From Jannaschia sp. Os4 (GTDB taxonomy: Bacteria > Pseudomonadota > Alphaproteobacteria > Rhodobacterales > Rhodobacteraceae), in NCBI RefSeq assembly GCF_016820245.1, contig NZ_JAFCAR010000004.1:682001-746000 (forward strand): a stretch of 64,000 bases of DNA, written 5' to 3'. This document shows, one piece after another, positions 29,692-38,551 of this stretch. The position numbers and the translations under genes were made by a program. The notes below the pieces were generated by a model that did not search any database, was not told where the DNA came from, and worked only from the letters and a program-made list of their open reading frames with translations. The stretch's first letter is position 1, and the number at the start of each line of letters is the position of its first letter.

Positions 29692-30990
29692 TCAGCGGTG
29701 GTCGGTCGCGAGCTGGCGTTCCAGCCACTGCGAGTATTGCGAGATGCCGTAGCAGACGACGAAGAACAGGACGCAGGCGAAGGCCCACAGCTCCCAGTAG
29801 ACGCCCGCCCAGTCGGTCGAGGACAGGATCGGCCCCCGGATCATGCCGACGAGGTCGAACATGGAGATGACCGACACCAGCGTCGTGTCCTTGAAGAGAC
29901 CCACCGCCACGTTGACGATGCCGGGGATCGATATCTTCAGCGCCTGCGGCAGGATGATGAGCCGCATCGCCTGCGCGTAGTCCAGCCCGAGGGAGTCGGC
30001 CGCCTCGTACTGCCCCCGCGGCAGCGCGGCGAGGCCGCCGCGGATCACCTCGGCGATGTAGGCCGCAGAGAACATCGTGATCATGATCACCACGCGGACG
30101 ATCAGGTCGAGGTTGGACTCGGGCGGCAGGAAGAAGGCCAGCACCACGTTCGCCACGAAGAGCAGCGTGATCAGCGGCACGCCGCGGACGAACTCGATGA
30201 AGATCACGCAGGCGTACTTGATGAACGGCAGGCGCGACTGCCGTCCGAGCGCCAGAACGATCCCGAGGGGCAGCGAGAGCGACACGCAGACCACGCCGAG
30301 GATCATGTTGAGCATGAACCCCCCGAGGTTGCGGCTCTCGACCGCCTCCAGCCGCAGGACGCGCGGGAACTCCCCCGCGACGGTGCCAAGCAGCCACCAC
30401 GCGATGGCCGCCGCCACCACGCCGACGGCGAGGGCGAGCACGAAGCCGCGCTTCTCGACCACCTTGTAGGCCGCGTAGCCCAGCGCCACGCCGGCCAAGG
30501 CCACGAGCGGCTTCAGGATCGAGCCGCCCCAGATCAGCCAGAAGGCCACGAACGGGTAAAGCCCCGTCAGCGCCAGCGACCAGCGCGGCAGGTACATCGG
30601 GAACAGCGCGGGCGGCACGGCGACGAACAGGAGCAGGAACGCCACCGTCGGGCGCCACCGCAGGTCCGCCGGATACTCGAAGCCGAACAGGAGCTGCGGC
30701 CACCGCTCGGCGATCACGGCGAAGCAGCCGCCGCCGTTGCCCATCAGGATGGCGCGGCATTCGCGGATGTCCCCGCCCTCCCACGTGCCGTTCACGATCC
30801 ACGGGATCACGCCGGACAGCAGGTAGACGACCACGATCAGGGCCAGCACGGTCATGATCGTGTTGAAGACGCCGGAGAACAGGTTCTCCCGCATCCATTT
30901 CACGGCCCCCGTCTCGCGCGCGGGCGGCGGCGCGGGGGGGATCTCGCTCTCGCGGACGAAGGCGACGGAGTGGGCGTGCGCGTCGGACAT
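29692..30990 (-). CDS. aapM: General amino-acid ABC transporter permease (AapM/BztC)
   Basis: A 432-residue permease, much longer than typical HisM-type permeases, as expected for AapM. The N-terminal half has extra TM segments; the canonical permease half starts near residue 215 ([30 protein letters not shown]). The EAA loop is [30 protein letters not shown]. It forms a heteromeric channel with AapQ. It lies 4 bases after aapQ. A periplasmic Cys pair ([12 protein letters not shown]) is visible near residue 77. Confidence 0.92.
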   Translation of the reverse strand: MSDAHAHSVAFVRESEIPPAPPPARETGAVKWMRENLFSGVFNTIMTVLALIVVVYLLSGVIPWIVNGTWEGGDIRECRAILMGNGGGCFAVIAERWPQLLFGFEYPADLRWRPTVAFLLLFVAVPPALFPMYLPRWSLALTGLYPFVAFWLIWGGSILKPLVALAGVALGYAAYKVVEKRGFVLALAVGVVAAAIAWWLLGTVAGEFPRVLRLEAVESRNLGGFMLNMILGVVCVSLSLPLGIVLALGRQSRLPFIKYACVIFIEFVRGVPLITLLFVANVVLAFFLPPESNLDLIVRVVIMITMFSAAYIAEVIRGGLAALPRGQYEAADSLGLDYAQAMRLIILPQALKISIPGIVNVAVGLFKDTTLVSVISMFDLVGMIRGPILSSTDWAGVYWELWAFACVLFFVVCYGISQYSQWLERQLATDHR

Positions 30991-30994
30991 GGGA

Positions 30995-32230
30995 TCAGCG
31001 CTCCTTCAACGCGACGCTGCGGTTGTAGACGTTCATGATGGCGGAGATCGCCAGCGAGAAGCTCAGGTAGAAGGCCATGAGCAGCAGGATGCACTCCAGC
31101 GCCCGGCCCGTCTGGTTGAGCGTGATGCCCCCCAGCGTCCCGGTCAGGTCCATGTAGCCCACCGCGATGGCGAGCGACGTGTTCTTGGTGATGTTGAGGT
31201 ACTGCGAGATCAGCGGCGGGATGATCACCCGCAGCGCCTGCGGCAGCACCACCAGCGACATGATCCGGCCCGGTCGCAGGCCGAGGGCGGCGGCCGCCTC
31301 GGTCTGGCCCTTGGAGACGGCGAGGATGCCCGCGCGCACGTTCTCGGCGATGAAGGCGCCGGTGTAGATCGACAGCGCGAACCACAGCGCGATCAGCGAG
31401 GGCCGCAGCAGGAACCCGCCGTCGAAGCGGAAGCGCCCCATCTCCGGGTTCTCGAGCCCGACGGGCTGGCCCAGCGCGAACTGCGCGACGATGACCGGGA
31501 CGAAGAGGATCAGCAGCGAGGGCCACCACACCGGCACCTCGCGCCCCTTTGAGTAGAGCTCGTTGCGGGCGTAGCGGCGCCAGCCGAACACCCCGAGGAC
31601 GGAGGCCGCGAAGATCGCGAGGAACAGCCAGCCCTGCCCGTCGAAGGTCAGACGCGGGATGAACACGCCTTGGTTGGTGAAGGCGAACATGCCCAGCACC
31701 GGCGTGCGCGTCGGGTCCGAGCCGTCGCGCGGGATGCGGAAGTCGGCCATCGCCGGGAAGACGTTGGCCGCGACCGTGAAGATGATGAGGATCCAGATCA
31801 GCACCGGGATGTTGCGGAACATCTCGACGTAGACGGCCATCAGCTTGGAGACGATCCAGTTCTTCGACAGGCGCAGCACGCCCGCGATCACCCCGAAGAC
31901 CGTCGCCGTCACGCAGGCGAGGAACGCCACGATCAGCGTGTTGATCGCCCCGATGACCGTCGCGCGCAGGTGGGTGTCCTGCGAGGTGTAGGGGATCGGC
32001 TGCTGGTTGATGTCGTAGCCGGCCGGCGCGCCGAGGAACTCGAAGCTGATGCCCGCCTCCTGCAGCACCGGGTTGTTGAAGGCGTTGTTGATGAGCCAAG
32101 CGAAGGCGAGGATCAGCAGGACCAGCGCGATGAGCTGGAACGTGTAGCTGCGGTATCTCGTGTCGTACCAGAGCTGCGACAGGCGGAAGCCGCCCCCCGC
32201 GTCCGGTGCCTGTTCGGTCGTGGTCGCCAT
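30995..32230 (-). CDS. aapQ: General amino-acid ABC transporter permease (AapQ/BztB)
   Basis: A 411-residue permease; the start at 32230 (MATTTEQAP) removes 8 residues of upstream frame. Motifs typical of AapQ are AGYDINQQPIPY in the first periplasmic loop, NWIVSKLMAVYVEMFRNIPVLIWI, and the EAA loop QTEAAAALGLRPGRIMSLVVLPQALRVIIP. Together with AapM it makes the channel for a broad-range L-amino-acid importer. A very stable hairpin separates it from aapJ. Confidence 0.92.
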   Translation of the reverse strand: MATTTEQAPDAGGGFRLSQLWYDTRYRSYTFQLIALVLLILAFAWLINNAFNNPVLQEAGISFEFLGAPAGYDINQQPIPYTSQDTHLRATVIGAINTLIVAFLACVTATVFGVIAGVLRLSKNWIVSKLMAVYVEMFRNIPVLIWILIIFTVAANVFPAMADFRIPRDGSDPTRTPVLGMFAFTNQGVFIPRLTFDGQGWLFLAIFAASVLGVFGWRRYARNELYSKGREVPVWWPSLLILFVPVIVAQFALGQPVGLENPEMGRFRFDGGFLLRPSLIALWFALSIYTGAFIAENVRAGILAVSKGQTEAAAALGLRPGRIMSLVVLPQALRVIIPPLISQYLNITKNTSLAIAVGYMDLTGTLGGITLNQTGRALECILLLMAFYLSFSLAISAIMNVYNRSVALKER

Positions 32231-32374
32231 CGGCGTCGCCCCCCGTATCCCCATCGGGCCGCTCCACGGGGACCCTGCCCCGGAGCGCGCGTTCGTCGAC
32301 GTTCGTCGCCGATCCCCCGCCAGTCTGCCAAGGGGCCTGGCCCGCGATTGGGTCGTTTCGGTCGTCTAGATGCA

Positions 32375-32402
32375 GGAAGGGCGCGGTTTCCCGCGCCCTT
32401 CC
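32375..32402 (-). promoter_or_regulatory. 12-bp hairpin between aapJ and aapQ
   Basis: A perfect 12-base stem (32375-32386 with 32391-32402, GGAAGGGCGCGG) closed by a TTTC/GAAA tetraloop lies 12 bases after the aapJ stop. On the minus strand no T run follows. Such a structure usually protects the binding-protein message and lowers read-through to the permease genes, which matches the need for excess binding protein. Confidence 0.75.
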
Positions 32403-32413
32403 CGGTGGTGTGC

Positions 32414-33448
32414 TTACCGGAACGGCGGCGAGTAGATCAGGCCGCCATCGGTGTACTGGGCGTTGAGCCCGCGCGCGAGGCCGATGGCCGTCGACTCACC
32501 GATGTTCGTGTCGAACACCTCGCCGTAGTTGCCCACGGCGGCGATGGCGTTCTTGAACGCGTCCGCCTCGAGGCCGACCATGGCCGCGAGGTCGCCCTCG
32601 GTGCCGAGGATGCGGTTGATCTCCGGGTTGTCGCCCGCCGACGCCGCCATCTCCTCGACGTTGCCTTGGGTGATGCCCAGCTCCTCGGCCGAGATCAGCG
32701 CGTTCAGCGTCCAGCGGACGATGTCGCCCCACTCGTTGTCGCCGTGGCGCACGAGCGGGCCGAGCGGCTCCTTGGAGACCACTTCCGGCAGGATGACCGA
32801 CGCGTCGGGATCCTCGAAGCCGGCGCGCTGGGCGGCGAGCGCCGAGCGGTCGGTCGTGTACACGTCGCAGGCGCCCGCGAGGTACTGCTGCACGGCCTCG
32901 GCGCCGGTCTCGATCGGCACGGGCTCGTAGGACATGCCGTTCACGCGGAAGAAGTCCGCGAGGTTCAGCTCGGTCGTGGTGCCGGTCTGGATGCAGACCG
33001 TCGCGCCGTCCAGCTCGGTGGCCGAGGACACGCCGAGGTCGGCGGGGACCATGAAGCCTTGGCCGTCGTAGTAGTTCACGCCGACGAAGTCGAACGACAG
33101 GTCGGTGTCGCGCGAGAAGGTCCAGGTCGTGTTCCGCGCCAGCATGTCGATCTCGCCGGAGGCCAGCGCGGTGAAGCGCGTCTTGCCCGTGGTGGGAACG
33201 AAGGTCACGGCGTTCGGGTCGCCGAGGACGGCGGCGGCGACGGCACGGCACACGGCCACGTCGAAGCCCTGCCAGACGCCGTCGGCGTCGGGCTCGGCGA
33301 AGCCGGGAACGCCGGTGGTCACGCCGCAGTTCAGGGAGCCGCGCTCCTGAACCTGGGCCAGCGTGGAGCCTTCGTGGGCGTCGGCGAGCGCGAAGCCCGC
33401 CGTGCCGACCGCCGCGGCGAGGGTGCCGAGGAATACGGTCTTTTGCAT
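32414..33448 (-). CDS. aapJ: General amino-acid ABC transporter binding protein
   Basis: A 344-residue periplasmic protein. The start at 33448 was chosen for its signal peptide (MQKTVFLGTLAAAVGTAGFALA) and the GGAAGAGG site 7 bases upstream. AapJ marks are LNCGVTTGVPGFAEPDADGVWQGFDVAVCRAVAAAVLGD, NTTWTFSRDTDLSFDFVGVNYYDGQGFMV and VYTTDRSALAAQRA. It binds many L-amino acids and delivers them to AapQM. It is the first gene of the operon, and the mature protein has Cys pairs that may form disulphides (for example in SLNCGV and AVCRAV). Confidence 0.93.
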   Translation of the reverse strand: MQKTVFLGTLAAAVGTAGFALADAHEGSTLAQVQERGSLNCGVTTGVPGFAEPDADGVWQGFDVAVCRAVAAAVLGDPNAVTFVPTTGKTRFTALASGEIDMLARNTTWTFSRDTDLSFDFVGVNYYDGQGFMVPADLGVSSATELDGATVCIQTGTTTELNLADFFRVNGMSYEPVPIETGAEAVQQYLAGACDVYTTDRSALAAQRAGFEDPDASVILPEVVSKEPLGPLVRHGDNEWGDIVRWTLNALISAEELGITQGNVEEMAASAGDNPEINRILGTEGDLAAMVGLEADAFKNAIAAVGNYGEVFDTNIGESTAIGLARGLNAQYTDGGLIYSPPFR

Positions 33449-33674
33449 GGATTTACCTCTTCCTGTTCGTTCACCGCGCGGCTTGCCCACGCGATGACGG
33501 TCCGCCCGAGGGCGGCCCGAGTTGGTTCGTGTGGGAGTGTCCCCCCCCTCACTGCCCAGGAAGAGGGCAGATGGGCGGCGGGAGGTCAAGGGCGCGAAAC
33601 GGACCCATCCGCCGTCAACCCCTGAAAATCAGGGCATTCCGCGAGGGCATCGGACAAACGCCGGAGGTGCCCGT

Positions 33675-34412
33675 CTAATGGGCGGCGCGCGAATCCGGGC
33701 CGCCCCCGGACCGGACCAGCCCGAGCCACGTCCACGCCTGCAGGAACTCCGCCCGCTTGCGCGCGACGCGGGCCGCCTCCTCCTCGTCCTCGCCCCACTG
33801 CTCGGCCTGCCACGTCTCGTCGAGGCGGCTCGCCTCCCACGCCGCCTCGGGGGCGAGGCGACCGTGCAGGACGGCGAGGCCCAGCGCGAGGCTGCCGGAC
33901 AGGGTCACGAACTCGTGCAGCGCGGTCAGCGTCCAAGGGTCGACCGCGTCCACCTCCGCGCGCATCGCGGCGAGCGTGGCCGCGGGCTGGGCGACCGGCA
34001 TCACGCCTTCCGCCAAGGCCATCGGCATCCCGCGCCCGGCCATCCACTCGACCACCGGATCCCACGTCCCCGTCTGCCGCGCGACCAGCCCGGCGGGCGC
34101 GGCCGCGCGGTAGGAGACGAGGTCCGAGCCGCCATACTCCGCCAGCATCGCGGCCACCTCGGCGCGCTGCGGGACGACCTTGTCGAGCGTGGCGTTCGCA
34201 GCGCGGGTGAGCGGCATCGAGAGCGGGTCGATCCGCTCCTCCTGCGCCCGCCACTCGGCGGCCATGCCCTCGGCCAACGCGCGGGTGGGCACGACCACCT
34301 CGGTCTTGAGCGGGGTGCGCACGGGGCGCCCGTCGAGGCGCACGGCCCAGCCCCCCGGCACCGCCTCGACGGTGGCGTCGGTCCAGAACCGCTTCGGAGC
34401 CCAGTCGCTCAC
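33675..34412 (-). CDS. ATP12-family chaperone
   Basis: A 245-residue alphaproteobacterial/mitochondrial ATP12 protein. The start is a GTG overlapping the HAD gene stop. Family wording includes KRFWTDATVEAVPGGWAVRLDGRPVRTPLK, the MPLTRAANATLDKV segment and SDLVSYRA; the acidic-to-aromatic centre with WDPVVEW follows. In mitochondria ATP12 chaperones the alpha subunit of F1-ATPase; the bacterial protein is thought to do the same. It is the last gene of a run beginning at crcB. Confidence 0.9.
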   Translation of the reverse strand: MSDWAPKRFWTDATVEAVPGGWAVRLDGRPVRTPLKTEVVVPTRALAEGMAAEWRAQEERIDPLSMPLTRAANATLDKVVPQRAEVAAMLAEYGGSDLVSYRAAAPAGLVARQTGTWDPVVEWMAGRGMPMALAEGVMPVAQPAATLAAMRAEVDAVDPWTLTALHEFVTLSGSLALGLAVLHGRLAPEAAWEASRLDETWQAEQWGEDEEEAARVARKRAEFLQAWTWLGLVRSGGGPDSRAAH

Positions 34413-35065
34413 GCGAGGCGCTCCAAGACGGCGTCCACCGCCCCGAGGAAGCTGTCGGCCACCGCGTCGGCGCCCGCGCGGCGCAGAGTCTCGGCGTCGT
34501 GGTAGCCGTAGGAGACGCCGATCGCCCCCACCCCGGCGGCGCGCGCCATCTCCATGTCGAATGCCGTGTCCCCGACCATGACGCAGCGCGCGGCGGGGGC
34601 GTCGGCCTCCGCGAGGGCGTTCCGGATCATGGAGGGGTGGGGCTTGGAGGGGTTGAGGTCGGCGTGCTGCGCCGTGGCGAAGCGGCGCTCCCATCCTTGG
34701 TCCGCGAGGAAGGCGCGGACGCCCCGCCCCGACTTGCCCGTCGCCAGCCCGAGCGCGAGGCCCGCCGCCTCCATCCGGTCCAGCCCCTCGGCCACCCCCG
34801 CGAAGAGCGGCGGCTGGGCCTCGGCGACCGACTTGGCGAAGGCGAGCCGGTAGGACGCCACCAGCGCGGTCATGCGCTCGTCGCTGGCGCCGGGGGCCAA
34901 GGCCTCGATCATGCGGGGCAGCGACAGGCCCACGGTGCGCAGGATCGTCTCGCGCAGGGGCGGGGTCATGTCGCTCTCGGCGAAGGCGACGCGGACGGTC
35001 TCGACGATGACGGCTTGGCTGTCCTGCAGGGTGCCGTCGACGTCGAGGAGGACGAGCGCGGTCAT
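34409..35065 (-). CDS. HAD-family phosphatase
   Basis: A 218-residue haloacid-dehalogenase hydrolase of the phosphoglycolate-phosphatase-like group. Motif I is LLDVDGTLQDS (nucleophile Asp8), motif II is LGLATGKSGRG (Thr), motif III is NPSKPHPSM (Lys) and motif IV is VGDTAFDMEMA. A cap domain lies between motifs I and II. It probably hydrolyses a small phosphomonoester. The start overlaps the end of the pseudouridine synthase gene; the stop overlaps the ATP12 start. Confidence 0.9.
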   Translation of the reverse strand: MTALVLLDVDGTLQDSQAVIVETVRVAFAESDMTPPLRETILRTVGLSLPRMIEALAPGASDERMTALVASYRLAFAKSVAEAQPPLFAGVAEGLDRMEAAGLALGLATGKSGRGVRAFLADQGWERRFATAQHADLNPSKPHPSMIRNALAEADAPAARCVMVGDTAFDMEMARAAGVGAIGVSYGYHDAETLRRAGADAVADSFLGAVDAVLERLA

Positions 35066-36087
35066 GGATCCATCTCCTCGAACGGGTCGGCGGGGACGTC
35101 CTCGGGGCGCCAGCCCAACAGGTCCCACGTCGCCTGCATGTGCTCCGGAAGCGGCGCGGTGATGGTCACACGTCGCCCAGTGACGGGGTGATCGAAGGAC
35201 AATGACCGCGCGTGGAGGTGCATCTTCCGGCTGACGGCGCCGCCCAGCATCGCGCCCCAGCCGTCGCCGAGGTTCTCCTGCCCCCGCCCGCCGTAGCGCC
35301 CGTCGCCCACGATGGGATGGCCCAGCGCCGCCATGTGCGCGCGCAGCTGGTGCGTCCGCCCCGTGACCGGCACCAGCGCCGCCCACGAGACCCGCCCGCC
35401 CGCGTCGTCGAGCACGGCGTAGTCGCTCAGGGCGCGCTTCGCGCCCGGCGTGGCCTCGACCTGCTGCGGGTGCACGGTCTCCATCCGCTCGCCCTGCCCC
35501 TTCACCAGCCCGTACTTGATCGTCCCCATGCGGGGCGTGGGCGTGCCCGCGACGGCGGCCCAGTAGATCTTGCGCGTCTCGCGCGCCCGGAAGGCCGCCG
35601 TGGCGGCGGCGGCGGCCGAGCGGGTGCGCGCCATCAGCAGCACCCCCGAGGTCTCGCGGTCCAGCCGGTGCACGAGCCGCGGGGGCGCGTCGGCGTCGAA
35701 GCGCAAAGCCTCGGCCATGCCGTCGACATGCCGGTCCTGCCCCGAGCCGCCCTGCACCGCGAGGCCCGCGGGCTTGTCGAGCGCGAGCAGGTGGTCGTCG
35801 CGCCAGAGCACGCGGGACCGGAGCATCTCGGCGTCGGCGCCGGAGACCTCGGGCCGCGCCTTCGGGGCGGCGGGGGCCGCATCGGGGATCGGCGGCACGC
35901 GCACGGTCTGGCCGACCTCCACGCGGGTCGCGGGCTTCACCCGGCCCCCGTCGACGCGCAGTTCCCCCTTGCGGCACATCTTCTCGATGCGGCCCTGCCC
36001 CAGTTGCGGGAACCGCCGCCGCAGCCAGCGGTCGATGCGCTGGTCGCCCTCGTCGGGGCCAACCTCGATCTGGCGGACTCCGCTCAC
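35062..36087 (-). CDS. RluC-type 23S rRNA pseudouridine synthase
   Basis: A 341-residue RluA-family enzyme starting at a GTG that overlaps the crcB stop. An N-terminal S4 RNA-binding domain spans residues ~15-65 (QRIDRWLRRRFPQLGQGRIEKMCRKGELRVDG). The catalytic Asp is in HRLDRETSGVLL, and the late motif is PVTGRTHQLRAHMAALGHPIVGD. It isomerises specific uridines in 23S rRNA. RluC is the best guess because of the S4 domain and the length, but RluD cannot be excluded. Confidence 0.88.
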   Translation of the reverse strand: MSGVRQIEVGPDEGDQRIDRWLRRRFPQLGQGRIEKMCRKGELRVDGGRVKPATRVEVGQTVRVPPIPDAAPAAPKARPEVSGADAEMLRSRVLWRDDHLLALDKPAGLAVQGGSGQDRHVDGMAEALRFDADAPPRLVHRLDRETSGVLLMARTRSAAAAATAAFRARETRKIYWAAVAGTPTPRMGTIKYGLVKGQGERMETVHPQQVEATPGAKRALSDYAVLDDAGGRVSWAALVPVTGRTHQLRAHMAALGHPIVGDGRYGGRGQENLGDGWGAMLGGAVSRKMHLHARSLSFDHPVTGRRVTITAPLPEHMQATWDLLGWRPEDVPADPFEEMDP

Positions 36088-36449
36088 GAGGCGGCCCGCA
36101 TCAGGGCGACGCCCATCGCCAAGGCCGCGACCGACAGGCCCACGGAGGCGCAGACGTAGAGCGCGGCCTGCGCCACGGCGCCCCGCTCGATCAGCGTGAC
36201 CGTCTCCAGCGAGAAGGCCGAGAAGGTCGTGAACCCGCCCAGCACGCCCGTCAGCAGGAAGGGCGTCCACCGGTCGAGGCCGCGCTGGCCGAGCCAGACG
36301 ACGGCGAGCCCCATCAGGAGGCTGCCGAGCACGTTGCAGGCGAGGATCGCCACCGGGAATCCCGGACGAAGCAGGGCGGCGCCCAGCGCGAAGCGCGCGG
36401 CGGCCCCGATCGCGCCGCCGAGGGCGACTTGGATTGTGGCGGTCCACAT
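36084..36449 (-). CDS. crcB: Fluoride channel CrcB
   Basis: A 121-residue protein with four TM helices and the Fluc signature GGFTTFSAFSLE near residue 70, preceded by GAAARFALG and NVLGSLLMG. Dimers of CrcB export fluoride from the cytoplasm. It begins the crcB-rluC-HAD-ATP12 chain of overlapping genes. No fluoride riboswitch was recognised upstream, in the short gap to rarA. Confidence 0.92.
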   Translation of the reverse strand: MWTATIQVALGGAIGAAARFALGAALLRPGFPVAILACNVLGSLLMGLAVVWLGQRGLDRWTPFLLTGVLGGFTTFSAFSLETVTLIERGAVAQAALYVCASVGLSVAALAMGVALMRAAS

Positions 36450-36522
36450 CGCGGCGGGCGTTAGGCGGAGGCGGCGGGGCCTGTCAACGCGGAGCGCGCG
36501 TCACCGCCCGATCGACCGCGCG

Positions 36523-37830
36523 TCAGGACCGCCCCCGCTTGGCCCGCTGCTCCACGAACCAGTCGAGGCGGCGGCCCAGCTCGCGCTCGAAGCCGCGATC
36601 CACGGGGATGTAGAAGACGGGCCGCTTCATCCCCTCCGGGAAGTAGTTCTGCCCCGAGAAGCCCTCGGCCGCGTCGTGGTCGTAGGCGTAGCCCGCGCCG
36701 TAGCCCTGCTCCTTCATCAGCTTGGTCGGCGCATTGAGGATGTGCTTGGGCGGCGGCTCGGACCCGGTCGTGCCCGCGGACTTCATCGCCGCCTTGTAGG
36801 CCGCGTAGCCCGCGTTCGACTTCGGCGCGAGCGCGAGGTAGACGACGGCGTTGGCGATGGCCTGCTCCCCCTCGGGGCTGCCCAGCCGCTCGTAGGTGTT
36901 CCACGCCTCCAAGCAGATTCCCTGCGCCTGCGGGTCGGCCAGCCCGATGTCCTCGACGGCCATGCGCGTCACGCGCCGCGCGAGGTAGCGCGGGTCCTCG
37001 CCCGCGCGCAGCATCCGCGCCAGCCAGTAGAGCGCCGCGTCCGGGTCGGAGCCGCGCACCGACTTGTGCAGTGCGGAGATCAGGTTGAAGTGCCCGTCGC
37101 CGGACTTGTCGTGCTGCGGTGCGCGACGTTGCAGGCGGGCGGCCAGCGCGTCGCGGTCCACCACGTCCTTGGGCGCCCACGCCGCCACCTGCTCCACGAG
37201 GTTCAGCAGCGCGCGCCCGTCTCCGTCGGCCATCTCCAGCATCGCCTCGCGCGCCGGCCCGTCGAGCGGCAGCTTGCGGCCAAGCGCCTTCTCCGCCCGC
37301 TGGGTCATCAACTCGAGGTCGCGCAGCGTCAGGCGCTGGAGCACCAGCACCTGCGCGCGGCTCATCAGCGCGGCGTTCAGCTCGAAGGACGGGTTCTCCG
37401 TCGTGGCCCCCACGAGGGTCACGGTCCCGTCCTCCATGTGCGGCAGGAAGCCGTCCTGCTGCGCCTTGTTGAAGCGGTGGATCTCGTCGACGAAGAGCAG
37501 CGTCCCCTGCCCCTGCGCGCGGTGCATCGCGGCCTCGGCGAAGACCTTCTTGAGGTCGGCCACCCCCGTGAAGATCGCGCTGATCTGCACGAAGCGCAGC
37601 CCCGTCCGCCGCGCCAGCAGCCGCGCGATCGTCGTCTTGCCCACGCCGGGCGGCCCCCAGAGGATCAGCGAAGGCAGGTGCCCGCGCAGCATCACCGTCA
37701 GCGCGCCCTCGGGGCCGAGCAGTTGGCTCTGCCCGATCACCTCCTCCAGCGTGGCGGGGCGCAGGCGCTCGGCCAAGGGCGCGTCCGCGGGGACGGTCTC
37801 GGCGGGGGATGCGTCGAAGAGGTCGGCCAT
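36523..37830 (-). CDS. rarA: Replication-associated recombination protein A
   Basis: A 435-residue AAA+ ATPase of the RarA/MgsA/WRNIP1 family. Walker A is GPPGVGKTT, followed by LFVDEIHRFNKAQQDGFLPHMEDG (Walker B) and the sensor region IGATTENPSFELN-like VGATTENPSFELNAAL. The C-terminal tetramerisation domain ends in PEGMKRPVFYIPVDRGFERELGRRLDWF. It acts at stalled replication forks. The start at 37830 was chosen; an in-frame ATG at 37851 would add 7 residues. An 8-base hairpin spans the start codon. Confidence 0.93.
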   Translation of the reverse strand: MADLFDASPAETVPADAPLAERLRPATLEEVIGQSQLLGPEGALTVMLRGHLPSLILWGPPGVGKTTIARLLARRTGLRFVQISAIFTGVADLKKVFAEAAMHRAQGQGTLLFVDEIHRFNKAQQDGFLPHMEDGTVTLVGATTENPSFELNAALMSRAQVLVLQRLTLRDLELMTQRAEKALGRKLPLDGPAREAMLEMADGDGRALLNLVEQVAAWAPKDVVDRDALAARLQRRAPQHDKSGDGHFNLISALHKSVRGSDPDAALYWLARMLRAGEDPRYLARRVTRMAVEDIGLADPQAQGICLEAWNTYERLGSPEGEQAIANAVVYLALAPKSNAGYAAYKAAMKSAGTTGSEPPPKHILNAPTKLMKEQGYGAGYAYDHDAAEGFSGQNYFPEGMKRPVFYIPVDRGFERELGRRLDWFVEQRAKRGRS

Positions 37831-37851
37831 GCCCCTGCATATAAGGGGCAT
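37829..37851 (-). promoter_or_regulatory. Hairpin covering the rarA start codon
   Basis: A perfect 8-base inverted repeat (37829-37836 ATGCCCCT with 37844-37851 AGGGGCAT) with a 7-base loop begins at the rarA ATG and also covers the alternative ATG. On the rarA mRNA it would pair AUGCCCCU with AGGGGCAU and hide both the start and the AGGGG that could serve as ribosome binding site. Confidence 0.55.
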
Positions 37852-37871
37852 GGCCGGGGTCGGGTAGGCGA

Positions 37872-38471
37872 TCAGTGCAGCTTGTTCACCATGTCGATGA
37901 CGACTGCGACGGACTGGAAGTCGCCGAAGTCGACCACCCGCCCGGCGGGCCGGACGTCGAGGCCGTAGCGGCGGCAGAGGCGCAGCGAATGCTCGGGGAT
38001 CATGCCGATGATCGAGGTGGCCCCGACCTCGCGGGCGGACTTGATCATCTCCTCGTTGAGCTGACGGTGCACGCGCATCCGCTCCCGCGCCGAGCAGTCG
38101 TCGCAGACGAACACGCGGGACGATTCCCAGATCGTCTCGGCCACGGGGGCCTCCTCGAACAGGAGATCCTGCGGGATCGTGTCGAGCAGGCCCAGCTGCG
38201 CGTCGCGGATCATGTAGGTGTAGATGCCGCAGCGGTGCGTCGTGGGCGTGAGGCGCACGCCCGCGCGGACGCGCCCGTTCTCGTGGACGACGACCCAGCG
38301 GCTGGCGGGGGTGTCGTACTGGTCGAACTCCATCCCGTCCGCGGAGGGCAGGTCCCAGCCGGCGCGCTCCACGAAGGTGCGGTGACGGGCGCGCAGCAGG
38401 TCCGCCATGAGCGGCCCGTGGGCGTGGAGGTTGGAGAACGACAGCGTCGTGGCTTTGATATCGGCTTGCAT
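37872..38471 (-). CDS. luxI: Acyl-homoserine-lactone synthase (LuxI family)
   Basis: A 199-residue autoinducer synthase. Invariant LuxI residues are visible: Arg and Phe in RHRTFVERAGW, the Trp after them, Glu/Asp/Asp in EFDQYD, Arg in VRAGVRLTPT and the Glu-Ser-Ser-Arg of WESSRVFV. It makes N-acyl homoserine lactones from S-adenosylmethionine and acyl-ACP. The ATG at 38471 was chosen; a TTG three codons upstream is closer to the AGAGGGA site. It follows a luxR-type gene on the same strand, 80 bases downstream, as in many Rhodobacterales luxRI pairs. Confidence 0.93.
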   Translation of the reverse strand: MQADIKATTLSFSNLHAHGPLMADLLRARHRTFVERAGWDLPSADGMEFDQYDTPASRWVVVHENGRVRAGVRLTPTTHRCGIYTYMIRDAQLGLLDTIPQDLLFEEAPVAETIWESSRVFVCDDCSARERMRVHRQLNEEMIKSAREVGATSIIGMIPEHSLRLCRRYGLDVRPAGRVVDFGDFQSVAVVIDMVNKLH

Positions 38472-38551
38472 GGCAGACAAGGTCCCTCTGTCCGGTGGCG
38501 AAACGTGGCCCCGGCCGGTTGTTGGTTCTCGCGATGTCGGGGGAGCGCCGC

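Noticed and set aside
33449-33589. 47-residue N-terminal extension of AapJ
   Set aside because: The signal peptide and ribosome site define the start at 33448; the extension reads as noise.
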